This document shows, piece after piece, positions 24,436-37,021 of a stretch of 64,000 bases of DNA; position 1 is the stretch's first letter, and the number at the start of each line of letters is the position of its first letter. The position numbers were made by a program, and so were the translations under genes. The stretch lies in the NCBI GenBank assembly GCA_963995505.1, contig OZ023199.1:434001-498000 (forward strand). The letters run 5' to 3'. A model generated the notes under the pieces. The model was not told the DNA's origin. It saw only the letters and a list, made by a program, of their open reading frames with translations, and ran no database searches. The DNA comes from Hypericum androsaemum. Its lineage: Eukaryota; Streptophyta; Magnoliopsida; Malpighiales; Hypericaceae.

Positions 24436-25011
24436 GTAAGTCTCTCGATTTTTGTGTTCCCAGTCATTGCTCTTTTATGCATTCCAGTTCTTGAGCGTGC
24501 GTTCACAATCAAACACAAACGCATACATACCCTCTCATATATATGCACATCTATTAAACGAGTTCACTTGAGGGACCTTACATTTCGTACTTATGGTTCT
24601 TTTATTTGACAGTTCACTCTTAATGAACAAGAGAACTCTGACGTTAATTGCGGACAAGTGCCTGAGATCAAACTCGGTCTTCAAGTATAAGTAATGGAGT
24701 CGGAAACGGTATATGCATTCTCAATGTTACCATGGTGGATGGAGTGATAGCGAGCGAGTTGTTATGGAACCGACAGGAATTAGTTCGCTTGAGATTTATC
24801 TACGCAACAGTTCTGTCCATCTGTTTATGCAGTACATTCGGATCGGATGCAATATGCAGCATTGCCTGTGATGTCCCTATTTATGCTTGTTTCAGGTGTT
24901 GTATTAAACAGCGTTAGTCTTAAGGATTCGCATAGAATACGCTGTATTTTATCATAGAGAATTACTGCCAATTGAAGTTGGCCACTGGTTATTGTTTGAA
25001 GAAGGTTGAAG
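24436..25011. other. Shared 3' region between convergent genes
   Basis: 576 bp separates the PSA2 stop from the transporter stop. It probably contains both 3' UTRs; I see no additional gene. Confidence 0.6.
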
Positions 25012-27360
25012 CTAATTGTTGGGAAGCCTGCTGAGTATACTATGCTCTGGTTTGTGCTCGCATTCATAGTCGAGATGAACGAAGGCTCGTTCGACTTCTG
25101 GGAGTTTTTCAATCTTATTCTGCAATGTCTCTCCTATAGAGTGGGCTTCCTTCAGAGTCAATTCTTCTGGAAGTTCGATATCAACCTGTTGAATGATTGA
25201 GGACATTAAACATGATGCCTCGTACATCTTCACCTTCTAATGCAATGTGGAAGCAACTCTGCTCGACTCGATGCTGAGCATAATGTGGGTAGTGCTAGAG
25301 TAATCTGTTAACTAACCTCCACGAAGTAAAGAACACCGAATGTGTAAGCGCGAACTGTATCGACGCGCTTTACTTGAGGATGCCTGGTGACCAAATAGGT
25401 TAATTTCTGCAGCATTTCGGGAGGGGCAGATTGTCCGATGAGAGATACTGCAACAGATAAATTAGATCAGCAAGATGGTGCTTACAATGATAACTACTGC
25501 CGATTATTTCCGCTCAAATGACTGCTCAAAGAGGGTACCTGCATTCTCAATGACAGTTCTTGACCAGTTAACAATTGTATAGACCGCGAGGGCAATGGCT
25601 CCAACAGGATCAATCCACCAGTAAAATTTATCTCCAAGGACAGCTGCAGCCAACCCGACTACATTTGTAACAACATCGAAATAGTGGTCCTGGAATCAAC
25701 AGTATGAACAAGAGCCCAAGGAAATGGTTATCAGAATCTCCATCAGAAAGAAAAGGCTAAAGGCTAAGATAGTAGACCGAGAGACACCTTGGCATAAGCG
25801 CGAACGATGTCGTTCCCCGAGCTTCTACAGTAAAGCCATAGTGACAGCTTCACAACGGTGGCAGTGACCATGATCACGCACAACCAAATCAATTGATCCG
25901 AGGACAACTTCTCGGTAGCTTTGTCTTGAACTAGTTCTTCAGCAGCCTGAAGCAATATCTGGAAGCCTGCACATCGGTGCATAGTCACAAAAGTGTGTCT
26001 CTATATACGCAAGAGTTTCAAAGCTAGTGTGTTGCCATACCCAGAGTAGCCATGACTGCGGCGAAGATGATGATGCCGATGGGTTGTACCCTCAATTTTC
26101 CAATGGGATACTTGTAGATGTTGATGTTCTTCATAGACAGGTGAGTGAACCAAAGAATGGCTCCAGCCATCAGATCAAGTAGTGAATCTAATGTAGATGC
26201 TGCAATAGCAATGGATCCACTCTGCACTGTAGCATATATCTGCAGGGAATATCACAGAAAATTTCATCCTTTCTCTCTTTCCCATCAAGATCTAGAGAAA
26301 CAATGTGAAACCATCCTAGCCAAAGGAGGTGATGAACTTCCAGCTCTGCCCCTTGTACTGATAACCATCTGTTCGACGGGATAAGCGCAACACTAGACAA
26401 CTGGTGTTCTAAAAGAAGTGGCAAGTGAAGTACCTTAAGTATCAAGAGTACTACATTGGCGTAGTTGGAGATCTTCATGGCTCTTTCAGCCTGCAATTTC
26501 TCTTCGTCGTCCTCTTCATCGATCGCCTCGGTTAGGACCAACGAATCTACCTCCTCGAAGGACTTCAACGTCGCGAACTGCTTCTCGTAGTAACCCTTCT
26601 CATCTGGTCATACAGCAGGAAGGAAGGATCGGTCAGCCACACAAATATGCCAGGAAACCAGACCAACTCACAACTAAAAAAACAGAGATTGTTCTCTGCT
26701 CAGAAACAGGAGAGTTGAAAACAGAGAGATCAATAATAAAGTATACCATTCTCTTCAATCCGCACACAAACAATTTACCACCCAAATGTGTGAAGTTAAG
26801 AGACAGAGAAGTAAAATGTTGAAGTATCCCATGATGATAGTCTGTTGTTTGGTAAAAATTTAAAAGCGAAAATCTCGTCTACACATTGTCTTAAATTTAT
26901 AGGTCGGATACGAAGATCCAAACTTGTTACCGCATAACCCCAATTTTATCGCACGTAAGGCAAAGAACTAAGCTACATTGATAGCATGTTGTAGCCAAAA
27001 TTTCCACCTACTCATTGCATTAAATTTTTAAGATAGACGAAAAGTTTGGTACTTGACCGGAATGATCTTATTATCTATTGTCATTGCACAAACCCGTTTC
27101 ATGACATTTTATTTCAAAGTTGACATGAAGGACGAGCAAGATGGGATCACGGGGTGGGTACCCGAAGATAGAGATTTGGAGGTGGAGAAGTGAGGATGGA
27201 AAGGAGACTCCACGTCTATAGCTGACCGGACCTTCTCCGGCAGCCGGGAAACGAAGTCGTTCCGGAGAGTATTGGCCGAATTCCCTCTAGCAAGTGACGA
27301 CCTCCGGCTTCTTGAACTCGACAAGAGTGCCTCCCTTGGACTCCCATCTCCTTCTTCCAT
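25012..27360 (-). CDS. MTP9/10: Mn-type cation diffusion facilitator (metal tolerance protein, MTP9/10 group)
   Basis: Minus-strand exons: 27360-27162, 26603-26434, 26239-26041, 25966-25788, 25689-25539, 25447-25317, 25185-25012; 400 residues. An N-terminal cytosolic region ([15 protein letters not shown]) precedes six membrane segments and a cytosolic C-terminal ferredoxin-like domain ending [14 protein letters not shown]. Metal-site signatures are DSLLD (141-145) in TM2 and DHYFD (250-254) in TM5, the DxxxD/DxxxD pattern that defines Mn-transporting plant CDFs rather than the HxxxD of Zn types. Function by family: proton-coupled export of Mn2+ from the cytosol, at the Golgi/pre-vacuolar membrane or plasma membrane depending on the member. 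The start is the ATG at 27360; the frame is open slightly upstream but without another ATG. MTP9 and MTP10 cannot be separated by eye; MTP11 and MTP8 fit less well at the N-terminus. Confidence 0.93.
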
Positions 27361-29645
27361 CTGTACTACCACCAACCTGTGTTAATGTCTCTGTTCCTTA
27401 TAATCCATTCACTCTCTTCTTCCTTCTCACTTTTCCGGGCGGGTGTTTTTTTCTTGCACGTAGTTGATTGTCAGCATGTCTTCAGATTCTTAGACATCTT
27501 CACTGACATTTTAATTCTTTTAATAGTTTGGTCAACTAATTAAGATTCGAGTCGAGCCGAGCCGAGCTGAGTAAGTTATTTGAACATTTAAAATGTGAAA
27601 AAAGATTTTTTCAACACATATTTGATAGTGTTGCGTTTTCAAAAATTCGAATTCGAGAATTTTTAATTAAACTAGAACAACATATGATGCTAGTATTTAA
27701 AATTGCAATTTTGTCATTTTTCGTCGAAAATGGTAGGATTCCGTCGCGCATGATATAAGCCAGACCCAACAACGAATTGGATAACGGAAGTAATTGACTA
27801 ATTTTTCCATTTTCTTACATGTAGGAAATCGACGGTGCTGATTATTCCTATAATCAACTACTTATTATTGAAGTCAGGTATCTTGATATCAATCAATTTG
27901 GTCAAAATGATTGATAATTTAGAATTTTTAATAAATCTCGAGTTTGAATAATACAATACCAGAAAAATGCTGTTACGAGAGTGATTTCCTAAAATCATTT
28001 CGATATTACTCGAAAAAACTTAGGTACCTCGACCGTTGACATAAAACCAACGTTGAATTTTATGAATTTTTTTTGGGGGCATGAACTTTATGAATCGATG
28101 TCACTACACATTGTTTATTCTCCATTCAGATGGCATTTATTCATTATGACTTAATATATTTAATAATTTGAATTTTTTCAAATAATGATTCTATAAAATT
28201 ATTTTATCAGCAAGTGGATTTTTTTTAATTGACAATTCGTAGAAGGCGATGTGCGATCTAAAACCACGATATCGTCACACCTAAATTAATTAAGGACTGA
28301 AATGGGAACGAATTCTTGGCTGGCGTTGGTGATTCTTATATTCAATATTGTAGGATTATACATTAATTTTTTTTGAGAAAGTGGATTATACATTAATTAG
28401 CAAGGACAGAAAATGAAGGAATTGGGATTTAGACAGAGAGAATTTTTTTTGAGCGTACGAATATGTATATTTTTGGAGAGGTTTCAGTCAACGCGCATAA
28501 TCGCTTAGATTAAAGATAATTTATTATTGTAGTCGTTGTTATTAACTTATTATAAGTATAAAAAAATCACTCGTGGTCTGTCGTTTGGGTGTCATTTGCG
28601 TATTTTGCGTCACACCGAGTTGGTTAGTATAATTTGTCAACGGGAGCACAATATTATAAGTACTCCCGTTCCGGAACTGATTCAAATCGGACCAAAATTT
28701 TGGTTCAATTTTTGTCCGGTTTGGTTCCTTTCAAATTAAAGAATTGATTCTTAATTTTGGTTCGGTTTTTTCTACAGAGAATCATAGAAATCGAACTTAA
28801 CAACATTGAATTCACTCACTCTCATAAGAGTTTCGATCTTAGACCAGACCAAAAATTAGATTCCTAGATGGAATATAGTCAGAAGCGGTATAGTCTAATT
28901 ATATTTCCATTATTTTCTTGGAATGAAGATTCGATTCGATTCGTATTTAACGATTTGCTCGCTTGGTTAGAGCCTGGGTAACGTGTCGGCCGATCTTAAA
29001 CGTATTTGAAAATAATGGAAATTGCTCCAATGTTGCGAGGAAGAATCAAGTCAATTCATAAACCAGCCTTTCCTCCTCCATTATATCTCTTTCTTTCTCC
29101 TGGTTTCTTCACTACAAGCAAATTGACTTCCTTCTTCCAATATTTCAGCTGGGGAGCAAAGGGGAACCACCAAAGTTGCCGTTGGAACGCCGTAACGGAG
29201 CTTCGCCCGAGTGCAGATATAAATAAGGTGCCTTGTTATTTATTTGCTTATCGTCTTCTGTTTTAGTTAAAATAAGAAATAAATTCTTTGGATTTGGCTA
29301 CGGCTCTACTAAATCCCACCATTTTTGTTGGAATTCCATGCCCTTCTTTCTAGTACTGGAGGAGTAGCGGTGCTTTTAGTTGAACAACTTGCTACTTTTT
29401 TCCTTCCGAAAATTTCTGTATTCATAATCGAGAATTATCGTAACCTATTTAAATGACAGTTTTTCTAACAATGTCTTTTGGTTATATTCAGAGTTGAGCA
29501 CTGTCGAGCGCTATTTTACAAGGCGACTCTGTATTCCTAATCTCTTACTATTTAAACCTAAACTTGTATTGTTGCTGCTTTGTCATTGTTACTAAATCAT
29601 ATAAAGAGGCAAACAGAAAAGGCGCCGGCATAACCAGGAACTTGA
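27361..29645. other. Intergenic region with NLR promoter
   Basis: Between divergent genes. AT-rich, without domain-bearing ORFs. TATAAATA at 29218-29225 could be a TATA box for the NLR gene, leaving a ~400-bp leader, perhaps with an intron. The 29006-29266 ORF has no recognisable motif and I do not call it. Confidence 0.45.
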
Positions 29646-32600
29646 ATGGAAATCGCGGTGGCTGTTGGAGCCTCGGTGGCCGGAAATGCGGCAACTGGTG
29701 CAGCAGATGGGATATTGCAACAGATGCGGTATGTGATCGACTACGACGACAATGTCAAGGGCCTCAGAGTGAAGCTCGACGCGTTGAAGGATGCCAAGCA
29801 AAGGGTGTTGCACCAGGTAGAGTATGCCACCAAGAGGCTGCAGGAACAGATTGAAAATGATGTCCTGACATGGTTGAAGAATACGGATGAGGAGATTGCC
29901 AAGATCGAGAAGATTCTAGAGGAGGATGCCGCGGAAAGGAAGAGCTGCTGCAGTGGATTGCTCCCCAACGTCAAGAATCGATACAAGTTCAGCAGGAGGG
30001 CAAAGTTGGAGGCCCCGACTGCTGAGAATCTAGTAGGAGGCGGAAGGTTCGCCAAAGTTGGGTACCGTGTCCCGGCGCAGACAATGGTTCCTGTCAAAAG
30101 GTATGAGGCATTTGAATCAAGACATGTTGTTGTCGACTCCATTTTGAAGGCATTGAAGGAAGATGATGTGAATATGGTTGGCCTGTGGGGCTTGGGGGGC
30201 ATTGGAAAGACAACATTGGCAAAGAAGATAACCGAACAAGTCAAGGAAGAGGGGATGTTCCAGTCAATAGTGACCATCAGTGTGGGTCAGAATCCGGATC
30301 CGAAGAAAATCCAGTCAGAAATCGGAGAATGGTTGGATTTCAAACTTGAGGTGGAGTCCTTTGAAGTCAGGGCATCGCGGTTACATGAACGGCTCCAACA
30401 AGAGAAGAGTCTACTTGTGATTCTTGACGATGTCTGGAAGAATAACATCAAACTCGAGGAGATGGGAATCCTAACTAAGGATTACAATAGTCCTTGCAGA
30501 ATATTGGTCACTTCTAGAAATGAAAAAGTGCTACTCGAAATGGGCGTACAGAGATGCTTCCGCCTAGATGCTTTGGGTGATGAAGAGGCACGGAAGCTTT
30601 TCGATAAGAACGTGGGCACTGTGGAAGGCCGTGAAAAACAAGACATCGCTGCTGAAATAGTGACAAGGTGTGCAGGTATGCCTATCTTAATCCTACCAGT
30701 TGCTGTGGCATTGAGGAATATGGAACTGTACGAGTGGAAGGATGCTTTGGATAGACTGAAAAGATTTGACAACCAAGACATCAATGCCAAAGCTTACGCA
30801 GCCCTGGAACTAAGTTACCACTCCTTGGAAGAAGATGCCAAGGCCTTGTTCCTGCTATGTGCGCAACTTGATGCCCATGACATTTACATCCCAATCGTGT
30901 TTGTCCATTGTGTGGGCCTGGGAATGTTTGGACAATGCAGATCATTACAAGCAAAAAGGAACAGGTTTCTTAAAGTGATCAATGACATTAAAAGTGCTTC
31001 TTTGTTGCTGGAAGCAGACTACAGAGAGACCATGAAAATGGACGAATTATTCAAAATGCATGACGTAGTCTGTGCATTTGCATATTCTATGTTATCCAAA
31101 AATGATGAATTCCTTGTCTTAGACTCAATTGCAGGAATGGCCAGCATTGGACAATCTCTGGAACTACACCACTATTTTTTTGCCCTTCTGTAAAATACCA
31201 GATCTTCCCCCACAACCCGAATGCCCAAAGCTCATCTCTTTCTCATTATGGGAAAAGAGTTCTCAGATCACAATCCCTAACAACTTTTTCTTGACAATGA
31301 AAAAACTCAGAGTCCTGCATCTTCATGGCGCCAACCTATCACCGTTGCCCTCCTCACTAGAGTTACTTGCAAGCCTTCAAACATTGTATTTAGGGTGGTG
31401 CATACTAGAAGACATCTGTATGATGGGAGAGTTGAAGAACTTACAAGTCCTGTGCATTAGACGTTCCAAACTCGCTCATTTCCCGAAGGAGATGGCAAAG
31501 TTGACTTTTCTCCAACTTCTAGACTTGAGGGGATCTGGCGAGATCAAGGTTTTTCCACCAAATGTTTTATCATGCTTAACACAATTAGAAGAGCTATATA
31601 TGGGAGACAGCTTCACTGCATGGGGCTTAAAAGATGAGTATGGCCAAGAACTTAATGCTGACTTGGGGGAAATAAAGAGCCTGAAGAAGTTGAAGGCTTT
31701 GGACATAAAAGTCGCTGATCCGGAGATGTTGCCAGATGACTTGTTCTCCAACAAGCTGGAGAGATTCTTCATAATCATTGGAAATGGCTGGGAGTGGGAC
31801 CGGTTAAGAAAGAAGGGAATCTCAAGAACTTTAAAGCTGAAGCTCGATGCGAGCTTTAAGGCTGCGGGGAAGGTTAATATTTTGCTGAAGAAAACTGAGG
31901 ATCTCTATTTAGACTCAATAGGGGGCCGAGATGTTGACCTTCTCCTGTTAGATTGGGAAGGTTTTTTCCACTTGAAGGGTCTGCAATTGCAAAACTGTCA
32001 TGATCTTCACTACCTTGTCAACTCAGTTCGAAGGGGCCCTTGCACTGTCTTCTCAGGGTTGGAGTCATTGGTTGTGGAGAGCTCGCATCAATTGGAACAA
32101 ATTTGTAATGGCTCTCTCAAAAAGGATTCATTCAACAAGCTGATGCGGATAAGAGTAGGAAGTTGTGATGGGATGCGAAACTTATTTCCCTTTTCCATTG
32201 CTAAATGTCTTTCAAGGTTGGAAGAAATTGAAGTAACAGAATGTGAAAACATAGACGGAGTTTTTGTTTCCGAGGAGATTAATGGCGATATTGATGGCAG
32301 CGGAGATGAAGTAATTCAGTTTGCAATTTTACATCGGTTGAAACTTGAATATCTGCCTTGCTTAACTAATGTTCTTTCACCTAGATTGGGCAACTCTTCC
32401 GGGCTTCAGACGAGAAAGAACGAAGCATTTTTTAATGGAAAGGTATGTAATCCACGAAGTACTAGGGTGTTTCCAAAAATAAAAATTTAAAGAAGGATAG
32501 AAGTGAATGCCATGTTTTATATGTTCTTTGCCTGTGTAACTTTCATGTTGGTTTATACAAATGATAATGTACCAATCCTTGCAGATTGTATTCCCAAATA

Positions 32601-35600
32601 TTGAAGATTTGATACTGCGTTCAGTGAAGTTTCAGAAGATATGGGACTACGGCCTTCCAGTTTCATATTCTTGCATTACAAAATTGAGAAACTTGGTAAT
32701 CGATGGCTGTGAAGAATGTATTTGCCACGTCTATGCTAGGCAGTCTAGCTCAGCTCAAAGAGCTCAAGATTAGCAATTGCATGCTCTTGGAAGAGATGGT
32801 CACCCCAGAATCGTCTCAAGCGAGTATAAAGGAGATCAAGATATGCTTCCCAAAACTAGAGTCTCTTGTCCTCCAGCATCTTCATTCCCTTGCAATCATA
32901 TGTGCCGGTGACTTGATAGAATGTCCCAACTTAAAAGAGTTAACTATAAAGGATTGTCCTAAAATAAAGACATTCATCACTAGTTCACGGAGGAATGAAG
33001 GCAGCAGGCCTACTACCGGTGCTCTCTTTGATGACAAGGTGCACATTCCTCATTCTTCTCTGTTTCCTTATCCCATCATGGCATCATCAAGTAGCTAGTC
33101 CCGTACAATAATGATTTTTCGTATTCATGTTGGCTTTGGCACCACATATGCTCGTCCCCGCATTAGAAAGTCGGAATTGTTACTCTGCCTCTGCTTTTAT
33201 TTTACCATGCAAAAACTCTTTACCTTTACTGAAGACATCCAGTAATTCTTGTAAGCTGCATGACAGGTGATGTTCCCTAACTTGGAGAAGTTGACAATTT
33301 GGGACATTCCTAGTTTGATAATGATATGGCATGAAGAACTCCGCGAGGATACCTTCTGTGAATTGAAGTCCCTTCGGGTACAAGGTGCTAAAAGCTTGGC
33401 CAAGTTGTTTCCTTCAAGTATGCATAGAATGATCCATACACTCGAAACATTGCACGTGGAGGATTGTTGCTCCTTAGAAGAGATTTTTGACCTCCAGGGG
33501 TTGATAAGTGAAAAGGGAAAGTACCACAAGAGAGTTACAAAACTCGGATATATCCATGCAACGAGCCTCCCCAAACTGAAGCATGTCTGGAATGGAGATG
33601 ATCCATATGGAATTCTTTCGTTTGGAAACCTACGCAAAGTGGAGGTTCTTAATTGTTCTAGTTTGGAAAGCCTGTTTCCAGCTTCAATAGCCAAACAACT
33701 TCTGCGACTTGAATATATGAGTTTACAGTACTGTTTTGTGGAGCAAATCATTTCTGTGGGGGAAAGTTGCGGTCAAGTTTCTTCCTTCGTGTTCCCCAGT
33801 CTAAAACTTATCGAATTTTGGTCGCTTTCAAGATTGAATTGCTTCTGTTCAGGAAGACACATTGTTGATTTTCCAGCACTGGAACGCTTAACCGTGGTGG
33901 AATGTCCAAGCATGGAACTCTACCAGTGGGGAGTTCAGAACAAACCTGACACAGAAAAGGAAAGTCAACTCTTCTCTCTCGATGAGGTATTAAATTTAAC
34001 CATGTTTTACAATCTGAACTGTCTCTGTCAGATGTACCTGCAGTTATAGCTTTTTGTTCTTGAAAATTTAAATATTTTGTCACAATTTTTTGGTTTGTTT
34101 TAAGGATAAAATACGATTACGTGCATGAGGGTTGTCCTTGCGTTTTCAGAAATTGGCATTTACATCTGAAGTTTGGAATACGATTCGAGTTAAATCCTTC
34201 ATCTAGATTCTGTTAGTTGACCTGCGCAAAGACAACAAAATGGGAATGGTCCACATATTTCTTCCAATTCTGCTCTTTTCCTTATTTACTCACTTTAAAT
34301 ATATTTTTTCATTGGTCATCCAACAGAAACTGAAATAATTATTTCCTAACCCCAAATTAATGTGGATATATCATTGAGTAGTTGGGATGATTTTAGAGTA
34401 TCAAGATATAGTTTACAAATTGCGACTTGGATATTTGGTTGGATTTCTTCAGGTTGCTCCCAAATTGAAGTGCATGTCGCTGAGTAGCAAGGACACCCTG
34501 ATGATAATGCAAAGAAAGCTCCCCTATATTCTCTCACTCAAACTGCAATTTCTTCGTCTTCATGGCTTCCGCGACGAGTCTGCAAATTTCCTGTATAAAC
34601 TTCTTCAAAGATTCCCAAATGTGAACGAGATTTATATTGCATTCAGCAACTTCCAGGAGCTTTTCAATTCTCAAGTTCTTAATAAGGAGAAAGATGCAAG
34701 ATGGACTATCTCTGGAATAAAGCACCTAACTGCTTATGCTCTACCTGATTTGAAGCATATCTGGAACCCGCAATCCCAGTTACATTCTGTTCTCCAAGAT
34801 CTCGAGTCTTTAACCGTATGTCATTGCAAGAGCTTGATACATCTGGCACCACCATCTGCATCTTTCAACAATTTGAACACTCTGTCAGTGGAGGATTGTG
34901 GAAACTTGGCAAGCTTGTTTACATGCTTGACAGCGGAAAGTTTGAAGCAACTCAGAGAGATGGAAGTGCAGGATTGCAATATGTTGGTAGATATTGTATC
35001 GGCTGCCAATGAATCAGAAACAGAGATCAGTTTTGACAACCTAAAAATCCTCAAACTCAAAAGCCTGAAAAGTTTTGCAAGCTTCTGTTCCAAAAACTAC
35101 ACTCTCAAGTTCCCTTCGCTGGTAGAACTCATTGTGATGGACTGCCCTCGAATGGAGTTTTTCTCTGCGGGTTACTTAAGCGCCCCCAATTTGAAAAGAG
35201 TGTGGCTGACAGACACCAAAGACAGGAGTCGTTGGAAGGCTGACCTCAATTCCACCATACGCCAGTTGTACACGGCGAGGGTATGTACTGACTTGACTCC
35301 AAATGTTTTATATTCAGACCATGATTGTTGCATGCCGAACTCTACAGCTAGTCTATTTGATAAAAATGTAGGCCAGCGAGCACGATCCTGCACTTTGTAT
35401 GATTAGTTGTTAGAGAAGTAAGGAAACATATCACCAGTCAGCAGCTTGAGAAGTAATACATTCACCGTCTATTTGATCCTTCATTGTTTTGTCCAGGTGA
35501 GGAATTTGGAAGACTTGTTTGTGTTTCCTTTTTGCCAATGCAATCATTTGATTCCTATTTATTCATAGACGTCAAAATTACCTTGAACTTCACTCTTTTG

Positions 35601-36112
35601 AAGGTAATGGAGTAGGATGAGACCTCCCAAGGACTACCTGTGGTTTTCCTTTGGTTGGTTGCCTGCCTGCTTGCCTTTGTATTGTTCATCGCAGAATCCA
35701 GTGCCGAAAACAACATTTATAAATGCCGATTAATTGTGGAAGTTAGAGCTTGAGTGTGTACGTGTACCTGATATATCATCAGCTAATAGCCATGAAAGTA
35801 ATACATCCGCGTTGATCTATTTGATACTTGATTGTTTTGTCCAAGTGATGAATTTGGAACACTGGCTTGTTTGTCTTTCCTTTCTGCTAATGCATTCATC
35901 TGATTCCTAGCCGCTCACAGGAATCAATCTCACCTGTGATTTTCCTTTGGTTGATTGTGTCCAAGAATCTGAAGGTGGAAACATCATCTACACATGCTGG
36001 TTAATCGTGGAACTTAGAGCATCAGTGTGTACTGTAACCAATATTGTTGTTCCTGCAGAGAAGTCCGGAAAATGATGAGCAAGACGTAGTGTTGAAAGAA
36101 AATGTGCAATGA
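29646..36112 (+). pseudogene. CC-NBS-LRR disease-resistance gene (At4g27190-like) with two frameshifts
   Basis: Exons: 29646-32442, 32585-33038, 33267-33986, 34453-35280, 36059-36112. Intact, it would encode ~1620 residues. N-terminal coiled coil (~1-130); NB-ARC with P-loop GLGGIGKTT (~182-190), kinase-2 LLVILDDVW (~255), RNBS-B ILVTSRN, a GLPL-equivalent GMPILIL and MHDVV (~471). It is followed by leucine-rich repeats of the diverged type with 'L.V..C..L..LFP' motifs and a short C-terminal exon ending KENVQ. The frame shifts +1 at about 31128-31134 (NB-ARC/LRR linker: IAG then QEWPALDN in the next frame), giving a stop at 31191-31193 after 515 residues. A second shift lies at 32711-32715. 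Correcting each shift (-1 and +8 or equivalent) makes the exon lengths multiples of three, which supports real single lesions. Family role: intracellular receptor for pathogen effectors. As written, only a truncated CC-NB-ARC protein could be made. Confidence 0.88.
35440..36040 (+). repeat. Imperfect tandem duplication in the last NLR intron
   Basis: Copy 1 (about 35440-35765) and copy 2 (about 35790-36035) share ordered blocks: 'aagtaatacat', 'tctatttgat.cttgattgttttgtcca', 'cctttggttg' and 'ttaat.gtggaa.ttagagc'. The second ends at the acceptor of the final exon. Confidence 0.7.
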
Positions 36113-37021
36113 TTTATATGTTTTGTTGTAATTAGTTGCTGTGTAGCTCCTCGAAAGAAGCTTTATCATGTACCAAAACTAGTGGGGCCTTGAGCTATTT
36201 GCTCTTTCTTGAACCAAATGTGTTTTGCTGCAGAAAATTGCAGCAGTCTTTACGACAGTTAAGTTGACTTGTTTTGTGTATTAGTGAGTGTTATTTGCAG
36301 TATTTGGCTTGCCAACACAAAGTACTTATTGCTGTTGTGCATCGGCGACTCTGTAGCAATTCGTATTGCAGTTTTGATCAGAGAATGTCCGTCCTACTAT
36401 AGTCCTTCGTAAATCACAAGCAGAACAGCAGAGCATGAAACTTGGTCAATTGAACTGACATTGTCTACTCGGAATGTGTAGGTTGTGATATGTCAGCACT
36501 CGGACATTATTAAGAACTTCTGCAGTTGTGAGAATGTCTCTGTTTTTGTAGTTGGTGTCATGTCTTTTGGGTGGGTACTAACACTGATGATTTATTTAGC
36601 ATGCAGGCTACTCTCTGAACAGAAGAGATGATGTCCACATGTGACAACCTTTTGGTAAGTAGCTAAGGTGGCCTCTTAACTGGATCTCTGCCAGAAAAAA
36701 GAACGAGAAAACTCTACTCGGTATCGGGTATCGGGTGCTGATCAAAGCCCTTATTATCTGCAACTTGAGAAGGAAAGTTCCCGGGGGTCAGAATCTTCCA
36801 ATGTTTACTTTGCAAACAAATTGATGTCCCCAAGGATTCAATCAGATTACGATCTTCTGTCTGCTGCTTACCAATCATAGTCCATTGTTGAAATTGTTCG
36901 GGCCTGGATAACATTTCCAGCATCTTTGGTATCAGACTGAATCAGTACCGGGGAATCGCTTTGTCTTCTGTAGAATGTAGACCTCCTACATTGCTTCCGC
37001 TTCCACATTCGAATGGATAAT
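36113..37021. other. 3' region between convergent genes
   Basis: Contains the 3' flank of the NLR gene and the 3' UTR side of the BPG2-like gene; no gene is supported. Confidence 0.5.

Noticed and set aside
29006..29266. Upstream ORF before the NLR as a separate gene or exon
   Set aside because: No domain, and the NLR coiled-coil start at 29646 is complete; more likely promoter or leader.
29741..30790. Antisense ORFs over the NLR NB-ARC region
   Set aside because: Shadow frames; the plus strand carries P-loop, kinase-2 and MHD motifs.
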